Of a stretch of 21,617 nucleotides of DNA, positions 9,801-19,200 are shown piece by piece. Source of the DNA: Phallusia fumigata (lineage: Eukaryota > Chordata > Ascidiacea > Phlebobranchia > Ascidiidae); NCBI GenBank assembly GCA_008931825.1, contig QXVZ01026107.1, positions 1-21,617 of the forward strand. Reading direction: 5' to 3'. The translations under genes and the position numbers were made by a program. How positions within the stretch are numbered: the stretch's first letter is position 1; each line of letters opens with the position of its first letter. Under the pieces are notes generated by a model. It saw only the letters and a program-made list of their open reading frames with translations. It did not search any database and was not told the DNA's origin.

Positions 9801-12800
9801 ACAGAGTTTTATATTTTTACAGGGCGCCACATACATACATACAAAAAAGAGCCGTATAGGCCACATGTACTGAAACGAATGATAACTAGTAGGTAAAAAA
9901 TAGCATCTTAACTCCTAACAAGCAATCAAGTATAATGGAAATGTTGCAATAACAAAAAAACCTGTTCCCTGGTTTACACAAAGGTCATACAAATGTAACT
10001 AAAGGCAAACATAAGGGACTGCAATTTTTCCTGGGAGGTAACACTTGGTTTTATGTTTCAAACTTTGAAATATTTTGTTAAAGAAGTCAGAAAGTAAACA
10101 GCATACAAATAAAGATAAGTGATGTTGTTGTTGTAAAGATTAGTGTTGTTGTTGTTGACACTTTTAGAATGCTATGCGTGCAACAATGGAGAAACATTCA
10201 GAAGAGTGTGATGTACCTCCTGTTAATGTGAGTGTAACAAAAGGGATGTCCGATTGTGGCATCAGGATATCTGATCGTGGTGGTGGAGCATCCAGACATG
10301 TCACTTCTAAGTGGTTTGAATACATGTACAGTACGGCACCCAGACCACCAAGGGGACAAGATGATCGCGTTGCTCCATTGGTAAGTCAAAAGATTTGTTA
10401 AACGTAAGTGAAACGACGCCGGAAGCCTTCGTACACGGTGCGTTTTCAATGTTTTTAGAAAAAAACAACCGGTTTATTGTGCATAAAACGGGATTTCCAG
10501 TAGTTCTGTTCATGCGGCATGCGTTTTTGTAAACTCTGGAGGTAGTTGAAAAATCCGACTGTGCGTGGACGCCGGCAGAAAATTTTGCCCCTATGTACCG
10601 GCGACCATGCGACTAGNGTAAGTGAAACGACGCCGGAAGCCTTCCTACACGGTGCGTTTTCAATGTTTTTAGAAAAAACAACAGGTTTATTGTGCATAAA
10701 ACGGGATTTCCAGTAGTGCTGTTCATGCGGCATGCGTTTTTGTAAACTCTGGAGGTAGTTGACAAATCAGACTGTGCGTGGACGCCGGCAGAAAATTTTG
10801 CCCCCTCTTGCCCCTATGTACCGGCGACCATGCGACTAGTCGTGAAGGCATGTTTAAACAAACCGCAGCCTTTTTCGACGGATGATTTTTGTTATCAACA
10901 CGAAGGCGAACCATGCGCCACACTGCAACGTCACTACAGTTTAACATATTCTACTGACAGTTTAAAAAACACAACGCCCAGAAACAACAATTTAGTTGTG
11001 TAAAGCAGAGGTTTGCAACCTGCGACCCGCGTAGAGATGTGGATTTTAAATAGTGTGCGGCCCGCGAAACGACTCCAGTGTATTACTTTTCTTTTTTGTT
11101 CATTGCACAACCGACCGGAGTTCAATTTTTTATCCTTGACGTCACAATGCCGCTAGGGAGGAAGTGACGATAACGGAAATTCTTTGCAAACGACATGTTC
11201 TTCCTTGACATACAATGAGACAAGTCCAACCTTTGCTAAAGAAAGGCTCGGTTCGCGGTAATGCGGCTGATTGTATTTGGCCCTTCAGTAACAAAGGTTG
11301 CATACCCCTGGTGTAAAGCATCATTGTTGTGTTTTTATAGGCTGGATATGGGTACGGTCTTCCAATTTCGCGGCTCTACGCTAGATACCTTGGCGGGGAC
11401 TTGGAGATTCAATCAATGGAAGGACATGGCACTGACGCCTACGTGTATTTAAAGGTATGAAATGCTTCGTAAAATTTGCATCCGTCATATAGTCGTTTGC
11501 ATCAGCTATAATAACAGACCACTTCACATCGATTTCTACGCAATTGTGAGAAGGGGTGTGGCTCGTTGTTGTGACGCGAGCAGGACAAAGGACCATTGTT
11601 GGACAAGGGTTTTAATTGCCAAAGCGTTTCATAAAACAAGTCCCGATACAGTGCAATAAAGACTAACGACGCTTGTGTAAATCAGTTAGCTAATTGTCAG
11701 GCCAACATGCGCACAAGTCGTAATATTTAAACCGTTTGTTTGTGCCTCGGGGTTCTAGTAAACATAATAAATGAAGTTGATTTGGCCTAAAAAGTAGATC
11801 AATCAACTTTGCAGGAATTAAACTACGCTGGAATTGAGTTGAATGTCGATCGTTGGCGCGGTTGTCTTCCGGGTTTAAACGTGTAATGTTATCAGCGCCG
11901 CAAGCGATTGCGAAACATTACTTTGTTTCAATTAAGAAACCACAACTGCTGTCAAGGTTTACTGCAAAAGCAATGTTGCCTGCAATGTGCTTAAAACTTA
12001 TCCAAAAGCAATGTTGCAATGTGCTTAAAAAGGCTTGAAGTAATTTACGCTTCTAAATTTAAACGAAGAATAAATGCTATGAAACATTACATTGAAATTT
12101 ACAACTACATTGAGCTCTACTATTTTTGTAGGTTGGATGTTTACACGAAATATTTAAGAGTTAATTAGCAAAAAACATGAATAAAATGGCTCTTTGTCTA
12201 AAAATTTACGTCGCCACTGGCATGAATTGGTTTTACCCGTGGAATACTGATTCAAAACTATTTTTGCCAAAAATACAAAAGACTATTATGACCAATCACG
12301 AAGACTTTCAGTAGGCCACTAGCTTTTTATTTTCGATGCCTACTGCTGTTATTTTGTTTTGTTGCATCTTCCAATTAAAGGAAGTTTCTTCAGGTTCATT
12401 CGCAGCATGTTTTTAAATCAAATTTTAGACTTTAGACAATCAAAATTTCCCCATGGTTTGTCGAGAGTTACGACAAAGCTTCTTCACAGATTGTGAGCCA
12501 TAAAACTTTTTATTACTCTTGGTCAATTGACCAGAAGACCAAAAAACCATTGGCCATGTGTGTCAAATCAACCATGTGGACCCCCACAAGCAAACTGTTG
12601 ATTGCATAGGGTCTAACCGGGGGGATTGGCACAACTCTTTTCGTGCAATTTTTTAACCGATATTAAAACAGCAAAATATAGTGTGTGATGAAATGCTTTG
12701 TAATAAACTTGTGGGGTGTTTCTTTCGATATTGGACATATTTTTACGCACAGCAACAAATTTTTTACTACGAATATTACAAATCATTTAAAATTTTTACT

Positions 12801-13067
12801 GCCAATATTACTTAAATATTTGATAAAATTCACATAACTTTTGGTGAAAAAATATACGTTTTTTAGTTTCACTCGCAAAAAATTAAACAACTTTCTTATT
12901 GTTTGCAGTCTCTGTCAACAGCCGCTGTAGAAACGGTGCCAGTGTTTAACTCCACTACCACCGAACAATACAGACGTCCTCAGCTCACGGGAGATTGGGT
13001 GGTACCAGCCAAACAGAAATCCCGACAGTTTCGGAATCCGTTTAACGGACACACGAACAAACATTAA
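6678..13067 (+). CDS. PDK: Pyruvate dehydrogenase kinase, mitochondrial (nine coding exons)
   Basis: Joining nine GT-AG-bounded exons gives a 425-aa protein that matches the PDK family along its whole length (family about 400-440 aa). PDKs phosphorylate the E1-alpha subunit of the pyruvate dehydrogenase complex in the mitochondrial matrix and shut the complex down. Visible parts: a basic N-terminus fit for import (1-30), [15 protein letters not shown] (near 33-47), the regulatory helical domain with YFLDRFY (163-169), and the GHKL ATP-binding fold with N-box ELFKNAMRA (Glu261, Asn265), DRGGG (300-304), GYGYGLP (337-343) and GTDAYVYLK (365-373). The C-terminal tail carries the Asp-Trp pair (402-403) typical of PDK dimers. 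The DW tail and MYSTAP motif favour PDK over the branched-chain kinase. An in-frame TGA 12 bases upstream fixes the ATG if no 5' splice intervenes. No damage is seen. Confidence 0.96.
6817..7365 (+). other. PDK intron 1
   Basis: 549-bp GT-AG intron. AT-rich; no gene, RNA or recognisable repeat seen. Confidence 0.85.
7366..7445 (+). CDS. PDK: PDK exon 2
   Basis: Follows the acceptor TTTGTAG; encodes [20 protein letters not shown] and LANMMK, the conserved LRQELPVRLANIMKE region of PDKs; ends in phase 0 before GTATAT. Confidence 0.95.
7446..8689 (+). other. PDK intron 2
   Basis: 1,244-bp GT-AG intron. AT-rich with a T-rich CTTTTTGACTTTT tandem near 7760-7800. No coding sequence on either strand; the minus-strand open frame over 8605-9090 is antisense shadow of exons 3 and 4. 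Confidence 0.85.
8690..8820 (+). CDS. PDK: PDK exon 3
   Basis: Follows TTGTTGTAG; begins [15 protein letters not shown] and includes [13 protein letters not shown], matching the LLPDRLLSTPS and SWYVQSL motifs of PDKs. It ends in phase 2 before GTATAA. Confidence 0.95.
8895..9091 (+). CDS. PDK: PDK exon 4
   Basis: Preceded by a 74-bp intron (8821-8894). Encodes [18 protein letters not shown] and [20 protein letters not shown], core of the regulatory helical domain. It ends in phase 1 before GTAAGT. Confidence 0.96.
9092..9416 (+). other. PDK intron 4
   Basis: 325-bp GT-AG intron; nothing recognisable inside. Confidence 0.85.
9417..9581 (+). CDS. PDK: PDK exon 5
   Basis: Follows TTTTTTGCAG; encodes [20 protein letters not shown] and [11 protein letters not shown], matching the IGSIDPNC and YYMASPDLEI motifs. 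It ends in phase 1 before GTATTG. Confidence 0.96.
9714..9793 (+). CDS. PDK: PDK exon 6
   Basis: Follows TTGTTTAG; encodes [17 protein letters not shown], with the first half of the ATP-binding N-box including Glu261. It ends in phase 0 before GTTTGT. Confidence 0.96.
9794..10167 (+). other. PDK intron 6
   Basis: 374-bp GT-AG intron containing a short CATA tetranucleotide run near 9829-9842 and GTT trinucleotide runs at about 10123-10158 just before the acceptor. Confidence 0.8.
10168..10380 (+). CDS. PDK: PDK exon 7
   Basis: Follows CTTTTAG; begins [10 protein letters not shown] (second half of the N-box), then [12 protein letters not shown] (G1 box) and [11 protein letters not shown]. It ends in phase 0 before GTAAGT. 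Confidence 0.96.
10404..10839. repeat. Assembly duplication C (10404-10616 = 10618-10839)
   Basis: The 213 bases before the N at 10617 recur after it as 222 bases with five substitutions, a one-base difference in an A run and a ten-base insertion in a C-rich tract near 10800-10810. The divergence is higher than in the other N-flanking duplications, so the copies look like two haplotypes of one locus. Confidence 0.88.
11006..11310. mobile_element. Non-autonomous hAT element (MITE), complete
   Basis: The left end reads CAGAGGTTTGCAACC and the right end, reversed, reads CAGGGGTATGCAACC; these are terminal inverted repeats of the hAT kind. Both ends are flanked by the identical 8-bp sequence GTGTAAAG (10998-11005 and 11311-11318), the target-site duplication length diagnostic of hAT transposons. 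The interior is 305 bp with GCGGCCCGCG-type GC-rich motifs and no transposase, so it must have moved with help from an autonomous relative. It is inserted in the sense orientation of neither exon, inside PDK intron 7, 30 bp from the acceptor of exon 8. Confidence 0.92.
11341..11454 (+). CDS. PDK: PDK exon 8
   Basis: Follows TTTTTATAG; encodes [20 protein letters not shown] (G2 box) and [14 protein letters not shown] (G3 region). It ends in phase 0 before GTATGA. Confidence 0.96.
11455..12908 (+). other. PDK intron 8
   Basis: 1,454-bp GT-AG intron. Contains a short tandem duplication at 11964-12031 and a perfect 12-bp palindrome GGTCAATTGACC at 12521-12532. No coding sequence or recognised element. 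Confidence 0.8.
11964..12031. repeat. Two-copy tandem duplication, about 34 bp
   Basis: CAAAAGCAATGTTGC followed by CAATGTGCTTAAAA occurs twice; the first copy carries four extra bases in the middle. Confidence 0.8.
12909..13067 (+). CDS. PDK: PDK exon 9 and stop
   Basis: Follows TTGTTTGCAG; encodes [14 protein letters not shown], aligned with the LSTDSVERLPVYN motif, then LTGDWVVP with the Asp-Trp pair, and ends TAA at 13065-13067. The last 20 residues are basic and unlike vertebrate tails, as is common in this region. Confidence 0.93.
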   Translation, partial: SLSTAAVETVPVFNSTTTEQYRRPQLTGDWVVPAKQKSRQFRNPFNGHTNKH

Positions 13068-13316
13068 GCCGTGTTTTCACTGTATTGCTTTTCCCGTGGT
13101 CTTTTTTAGGTTTTAATCTCTCGATGGGTGAATTTTTATCTTTTTTTTCTGTGTTGTGCAATTTAATTCGTAATTGTTCCAGCAAAAATGCTTTCGCCCA
13201 GCAAAATGTGGAAAGTTTTTAGATTGCCGCTTTACACAGTGGCATGTTTTATGTGCACGTTTCAAATGGGTTTTAAGCGCGCTCGTCTACGAAACTGTAA
13301 TAGCTCTATCAAAGTC

Positions 13317-13353
13317 AATAAAAGTCATCGTTCAAATAACAAGTTCAAATAAA
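13317..13353 (+). terminator. Candidate PDK poly(A) signals
   Basis: Two AATAAA hexamers at 13317-13322 and 13348-13353, 250-286 bases after the PDK stop codon, a usual 3' UTR length. A T/G-rich stretch follows. Use is not proven. Confidence 0.5.
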
Positions 13354-13578
13354 GTGTCCTGACAAAACGCCATATTTGCGAGAAACTGCTTTCAAACCTA
13401 CATGTAAAATCGACAAGCTGTAGTGAAATGTTCGTTAAATCAATGGACCTTTATGTCTTTCAAATCATGTCATGAGTATTTTAACATCCTGTGTGCTTGT
13501 CCTTTTTTGTCGTATATCTTGTAAAAGTCAACTAAGTGAATTTAAATATGACCTTCCGCAAAATATTAGACACCGATT

Positions 13579-14035
13579 CCTTCGTTCTATTTCATTTTTT
13601 GCATGGTGGTGTAACATTAAGTTGTGATTAGCAAGTCATGTCGTGCTAGAATATGCCCGTTTACATCAAACACTTGATTTGTGCTGCTGTCGAGCTGAAA
13701 AAATGTGATAATGTCTTCATGTGTTCTTAATTGTAGTAAAACTGGATTTTTATTTGCAAACTTTTTTTAAATAAAATGTTACCATGTACAAGTAGTAAAT
13801 TAGGATNCCTTCGTTCTATTTCATTTTTTGCATGGTGGTGTAACATTAAGTTGTGATTAGCAAGTCATGTCGTGCTAGAATATGCCCGTTTACATCAAAC
13901 ACTTGATTTGTGCTGCTGTCGAGCTGAAAAAATGTGATAATGTCTTCATGTGTTCTTAATTGTAGTAAAACTGGATTTTTATTTGCAAACTTTTTTTAAA
14001 TAAAATGTTACCATGTACAAGTAGTAAATTAGGAT
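13579..14035. repeat. Assembly duplication D (13579-13806 = 13808-14035)
   Basis: 228 bases on each side of the N at 13807, identical as far as can be read by eye. Same pattern as the other N-flanking duplications. Confidence 0.92.
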
Positions 14036-14312
14036 GAAGTATTCCACTTCACTGCCGTGGACTGGAGTTTCTATACATTGTTGTAGTATTTCCTTATTGT
14101 CCAATAAATCACAGCAACTTTGTCTTTGTTTACGTTTTCTTAGTACCGTAGCGAACTACTTAGCACGCAAATGTGACTTTCCACCGATTGTCATTGCACA
14201 TACACTACGACCCCTTAATCCTCGTTGACGCACGTGCAGATTACATCATTTGCCTTTTGATAAGACAAACATTGGTTCAGATGTAACAGTACTGCAGAAC
14301 ATTGCCACATAT

Positions 14313-14433
14313 GGAAGCAGAGCTTATGGTTAATGATGGAAATCTAACCCTAGCATTAAAAAAGGCAGAAAAAGTTTTTTTAATGCTATTGTGTGGATAT
14401 GATTTCCACCATTATCCATAAAGTTCTGCTGCC
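14313..14433. repeat. Imperfect 121-bp hairpin (MITE or structured RNA)
   Basis: The outer arms of about 33 bases (14313-14345 and the reverse of 14401-14433) match with four mismatches and one gap; they share AATG.TGGAAATC. After an unpaired stretch, a 13-bp inner stem TAGCATTAAAAAA (14351-14363) pairs with TTTTTTAATGCTA (up to 14388) around an 11-base loop. The shape suits a palindromic MITE or a long miRNA-like precursor. No convincing target-site duplication was found. Confidence 0.6.
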
Positions 14434-15885
14434 ATTTACGGTAAGCCAGAAATAGCTGCGCACCGTTGGGACGTCAGGAACGACGAGAAAATTGGAAGGT
14501 GTAAGATTAAGATGGAACGCGCTGCAATTCCACCGTCATCACAAGGCAAATATTATGTGCATGGACTCGCAAGAAAATTAGTTTTGGGTTAGGTCTTGTA
14601 GATTGACCTGCAATTGCCTTTGGTTAAGGGGCAGCCAACCGGACAATGAAATGTCAATGACCTTTTTAAGCGGTAAAAACTTCATGTAGACGTTTCACCC
14701 TTGGATAGTACAAGCATATACTATATGGCAGCAGGGCTGCTGTTACGCATTGTCTTTTACAGGGTGATTAAACAAACGACCAAAGCTTAATTGTCACATG
14801 CTAAATAACTGTCCCAAAGCTTAGAGTTGTTGATTTATGCGTGATGCAGGGGACTTATATACCAACCGCTGTGTTGTCGAATTCGTAAACCCGTCTGTCT
14901 CCCTTTTCGCGTTGCATCAGAACAGTAAGCGTGAAAAACTCTTTTTAGGTGTGCAAGGGTTATATTAACCCCCTGGGTTATAAGGTAAACATTTTAACAA
15001 CAACAAAGAAGCACCCTATCTGTGAGAATTTAACATTTTATTTCATTTTGGCTCAATATGTTTACCCTAAGGCATGTCTATGTGGATTACTGTACATGAG
15101 AATAATGATCCTATATTATTGTATTATTGTATCGTATGTTACATGTATGGTTTTACTCAGTATAGTTACAAAATATATACACAGGCTTTCTCAAATTCAA
15201 AATATATTTCTATAATATGCAACCCCATTTGTTTAAATCGTCAATTCAACGCTCTTCACAAGCCCCCTCTTCTTTGTAAAACAAATAAACCAAAAATTAC
15301 TATCTGCTATTCGAACCTCGCAGTTGAGTGCGAATGTTAAACATTGTCATGTTTTACCGCATGGCCGCAATTAACGGCACTCCATGCGATCACAAGAAAC
15401 AAAAAACAGACAAACGAGGTTAAAACATTGCTGGACCAAAATCTTCGTCAACGGTTCTCCACTCTTTCTCGAAAATATCAATTTCAGCATACAATCCTAA
15501 AGTTAGGACCCCTGACCAAACGAAAAGTCATTAATTGTCATTTAACGCGGCAATGGCCAGTAAACTAAGGTAGGTCAGTATGACAACGGTTTATGTCGGC
15601 AAAGGATAACGATAGGTGTAAAAGCGAGTGCAAGGCCCAAATTCTTTTACATTATACGACCCTCTACTGAGGACTGTCATAGGTATATCCCGATTTTCTC
15701 AAGAAAATGACACCATCTCTGTGTTGGGCACATTTTATTGACGAATGACAATTATAGGATAAAATTGTACTTACACCCCCTCCCATGCGTAGGGTTTTAG
15801 TTTTTGCACAACAAACGAATAATGTTTCTGCGTGTTAAAAACTATTTTAGCCGCTGTTGTTGTAGTGTGTCAGTCTTAACACGAT

Positions 15886-15891
15886 TTTATT
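15886..15891 (-). terminator. Candidate poly(A) signal of the membrane gene
   Basis: TTTATT on the plus strand is AATAAA on the minus strand, about 190 bases downstream of the stop codon at 16079. Another lies at 15734-15739. Confidence 0.4.
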
Positions 15892-16078
15892 TACCAATTT
15901 TATTATCATTTAAATTATACCGTCATAGTACATAACCCCACCCACGAGAAACCTTTTCGCGTGCGTCACTGGTACAATTACGTGGTAGGACGCCTTCTGG
16001 TAAAACATGACAAAAGGCACTTAATTTACGCACAACATGACAAAAAGTTGTTATCTACAGCTTGGTGTTTTAAGTAAA

Positions 16079-16243
16079 TTAGTATTCTTCTTCTTCAAAT
16101 TCGCTTTCTTCATCCCCATTTCCACACATTCGTAGTTTGCAGAATATTGGCAAAAGAATCAAAGCGATTCCCCAAAAAGCGCACCCGATTCCAAACAGAA
16201 CTGTCATTGCCAACGAAGCTGAGGTGTCCACAAGGCCCACGCC
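16079..16243 (-). CDS. Membrane gene terminal exon: last span, acidic tail, stop
   Basis: Acceptor TTATTAATTCCAG. Encodes LAMTVLFGIGCAFWGIALIL, then a basic KLRMC and an acidic tail DEESEFEEEEY followed by TAA (16079-16081). 54 codons plus stop, phase 0. Confidence 0.82.
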   Translation of the reverse strand, partial: GVGLVDTSASLAMTVLFGIGCAFWGIALILLPIFCKLRMCGNGDEESEFEEEEY

Positions 16244-19200
16244 CTGGAATTAATAAGCAAAGTTGGTATTTTCATGGTAATAAATAAAATATAGTACAAC
16301 GGTTTAACTCAAGACTGCGGTTTGTTAGCAAAAGTTGGAGAAACAAGCGCTAGTCCTTATAGTTACTTTTTCTTGTTTATGTTGTAAACAGCAAAACCAC
16401 TGTATGTTAAGTTACTTAACCATCTTCGTTATAAATGAAGAAACAAATCTTCGTTATAAATGTTTTAAAATTTTGCGGCAATACACCTCACCCTAAAGTT
16501 AATAAATTAAGCCTCAAAACATAAAAGCTAAACTTAAACCAAATACTAGCGCATTTATGCTGACTGTAAGCCCACAGATCAACCTTTATTGACGCCGGGG
16601 TAGCCTTTTGAAGATAATAATTTTTTGTGGCTTTACAAAACATAATAAATGTACAGTGGGCAGTCTAATGAGAGTTGCACGGTTGAAATGCTTTAAAGAA
16701 ATGCTTTTTAATACTAGTTTTTGTCAAGAGGTTCAAACCCGGGACGATCCCCGATAATGACAGGCCCCACGACCAAGCGTTTGGCGTATTTAAAGACGTT
16801 TGTTAGCTTGCAGCCATACTGCAGCACTTTTAGCATCGTCTTGCGGTACACCAGTAAGCCACGGCACCCCATGTTGCGGAGCACAGGTCTAAACTATTCC
16901 CAGATTGACGTAAAAATGGCAAGGCGCTCGACTCATGTTCAGAAATAAAAACCTGTTCGGGATTAGTTCTCGGGATCGCCCCGGGTTCGAACCCCGTAAA
17001 AAAATTGACGAAATTCCCAATGTGGGTGCTGCTATCAGCAAAAGGTTGAAAGTAAAGATTATCCTCCATTTTTAAGCATGTTAGGCATCTATTTTAAGTT
17101 TTTTACTATAAACCGTGTGTCAGCAAGCAAAGTGGTTGATGATATACAAAAGTGTTTTGTTGTTGTTGATCACGTCATGCGTGCACTTATCAGAGAGTTT
17201 AAACAGGTTACGAACCCGTCAAAATGACCAACTTACGTTTTAAAGCACGATGGTGTTTATCACTTGAACTTTACTCCACGTACATTAAAACGCAAACGCG
17301 ACGGTAACAAACACGAATCTTGATAAACAGGAATTTCTACCTCAACGTTTTGCAACTACTGTATGGACGAGTGTAGAGCCAGTGGGCGTCTACACTTATA
17401 CTCGCTAATTAACTCACAATATTTCCATCTGGTCGGCCAACTTATTATGGTTGACAGGCCAACTTACCGGCAGCACTTCAAAAGCGAGAACTCCAAACAA
17501 TGGTGTAAACGTCATCAAAGGAAAAATAATCATCCATCCAAAAACCTTGAGGAGAGTGCACCAAACTGGATCACTGCCCAAATCCACAACAAACCAAAGC
17601 GTGATGCATCCGATCAGAAAGCAATCATATGCTTTGAATATCAAACTCAACTGCGACAACGATAACACATTTTCGAAACAGATAGCTATGACTTGTTAAA
17701 AATGTTCCTTAACCCAACGACGCATTTACCTTTGAAATCTGCTTCGATCCGTTTGTATATAAAACGCTTTATATCTTTGATTTTTTTTGATTAGTTTGAT
17801 TTATTATTTATTGGAGAAATAGTTTAATTATTGTTTTTGCATTGCAAGGTTATTTGGTAACATATAAAACTTTGTAAATATACTTTCTCGATGATCACAT
17901 ACAAAGACACTTTTTGTTTGTTTACAAATTTAGTTCAAAGTAGTCGTCAGACAGGCTTGTCAACTTTTTGACGTGCTCCTATTCAGCGCCAACTGCCGAC
18001 AGCAAAATTCACCGTCCATATAATCAGGAACGCGTTGCACATGCATTGAAATACGCTACCGTAAAATGTATTTGCAGTTCTATTATGTTTTACAGTTAGG
18101 CTTTTCCAACAACTAGTCAATAAGCTGCAGTAAATATAGGACTTACGAAAGCTACTAAAGTCCAATTTACAGCGGTTGGAAAGTATCCATGGATGTTTAT
18201 GTTCCATGGATTTATATCTTCACAATCACCGTGGAACTGGCACAAAAAGCATCTGAAATGTTATATAATTTTATTGTCAATAACATGTTCTAATATAACT
18301 AAGTTACTGCAAAATATTAACTATACAATGACACCAACTTCACAAAGCAAAGCAAATTATCAACATGTAAACCTAAGAACATGAAATTTGTTTTCAAAAA
18401 TTACAATTTTTCAAAATCTTTCAAAACTGTACCAAATGTAGAAAGAAAACACATAAACTAACCGTAATCCATCCTTTGATGTTTGCAGATAAAAAGCATG
18501 GGCTGTAAGACTGGTCGAAATTGTGTAGAGGATAAATACGAGCAGAAGGTACGAAGACCATTTTTCATTTAAAAAGATGTCGAATCTCAGAACGATGCTC
18601 ATGATTGCAAAAATGACGCCCAGCACGGTGTACATGAAAAAAAGAGCTTGCTGATATTTTTGCAGGGATCCAAGCTTGGTGCCATACCAATCAAGCTTAT
18701 ATTTTCCTGAGAATTCGCCATGTTGTTGTAGAAAGTATACATCGTTGTAGCAATACTGATTTTCTTTGGTATTATCGACTTCTGAAGGAACAGTATCTTT
18801 TGTTTCGGGTGTAGGTTCAACAGCTTCAGTGGTCAATGTTTCAGTGCCTGCAGTCGACTCCATAGTTGTGATTTCAGTTGTGTTTAAAGTTTGGTTTGTT
18901 GTTGATGGTGACGTCACACTCGTCGGTAGAATCGATGTTGTAACGTTTCGAACATCAGAAGTTGTTTGTGTAATTGCCTCTGACGACACATTTGAAGTGC
19001 TATTGCCAGTGGTAAGTTCAGTCGGAATGGGAGTCGAGATTGTCGGAACAGAGACATTTCCAGTGGTAACATTTGACAATACATCGGTTGTTGTTGCTTC
19101 TGCCGTACCAAATAGTAAATTAAAAGCCACGTAAAAAATTACTACACAAGCACATGTTATAGCAAACCTGATGTGGTTGATTGGAGGAATTCCTTTTGCG

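Larger units (their letters stand above)
10381..11340 (+). other. PDK intron 7 with duplication C and a hAT MITE
   Basis: Apparent 960-bp GT-AG intron, inflated by an assembly duplication at 10404-10839. It also holds the 305-bp hAT element at 11006-11310, which ends only 30 bp before the exon 8 acceptor. It is richer in CpG than the other introns. Confidence 0.85.
13354..16078. other. Intergenic region between convergent genes
   Basis: Holds assembly duplication D, a hairpin at 14313-14433 and candidate poly(A) signals for the minus-strand membrane gene. The open frames at 14034-14228, 14949-15340 and 15344-15568 have no domain, no splice context and no codon pattern suggesting a gene. Confidence 0.6.
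16244..17467 (-). other. Last intron of the membrane gene
   Basis: 1,224-bp GT-AG intron (minus strand) containing a 16-base direct repeat ATCTTCGTTATAAATG at 16422-16437 and 16447-16462, and two divergent tRNA-like modules (16729-16790 and 16916-16999). No coding sequence seen. Confidence 0.75.

Noticed and set aside
10174-10947. Several overlapping frames across the N at 10617
   Set aside because: They cross PDK exon 7 and the duplicated intron segment; one includes the N itself. None resembles a protein.
12521-12532. Perfect palindrome GGTCAATTGACC
   Set aside because: A 12-bp palindrome is expected by chance at this length and nothing around it suggests a binding-site cluster.
14949-15340. 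Two overlapping 88-codon plus-strand frames, one hydrophobic
   Set aside because: AT-rich sequence gives hydrophobic runs by chance; no start context, splice signals or domain.
17983-18207. Possible extra exon in the minus-strand gene (FLIIWTVNFAVG)
   Set aside because: No acceptor puts this frame in phase, and the flanking exons already join in phase 0 to give a natural membrane span.
18766-19134. 122-codon plus-strand frame rich in Val/Ser
   Set aside because: Antisense of the Thr/Ser-rich exon; the bias comes from the complementary ACN and TCN codons.
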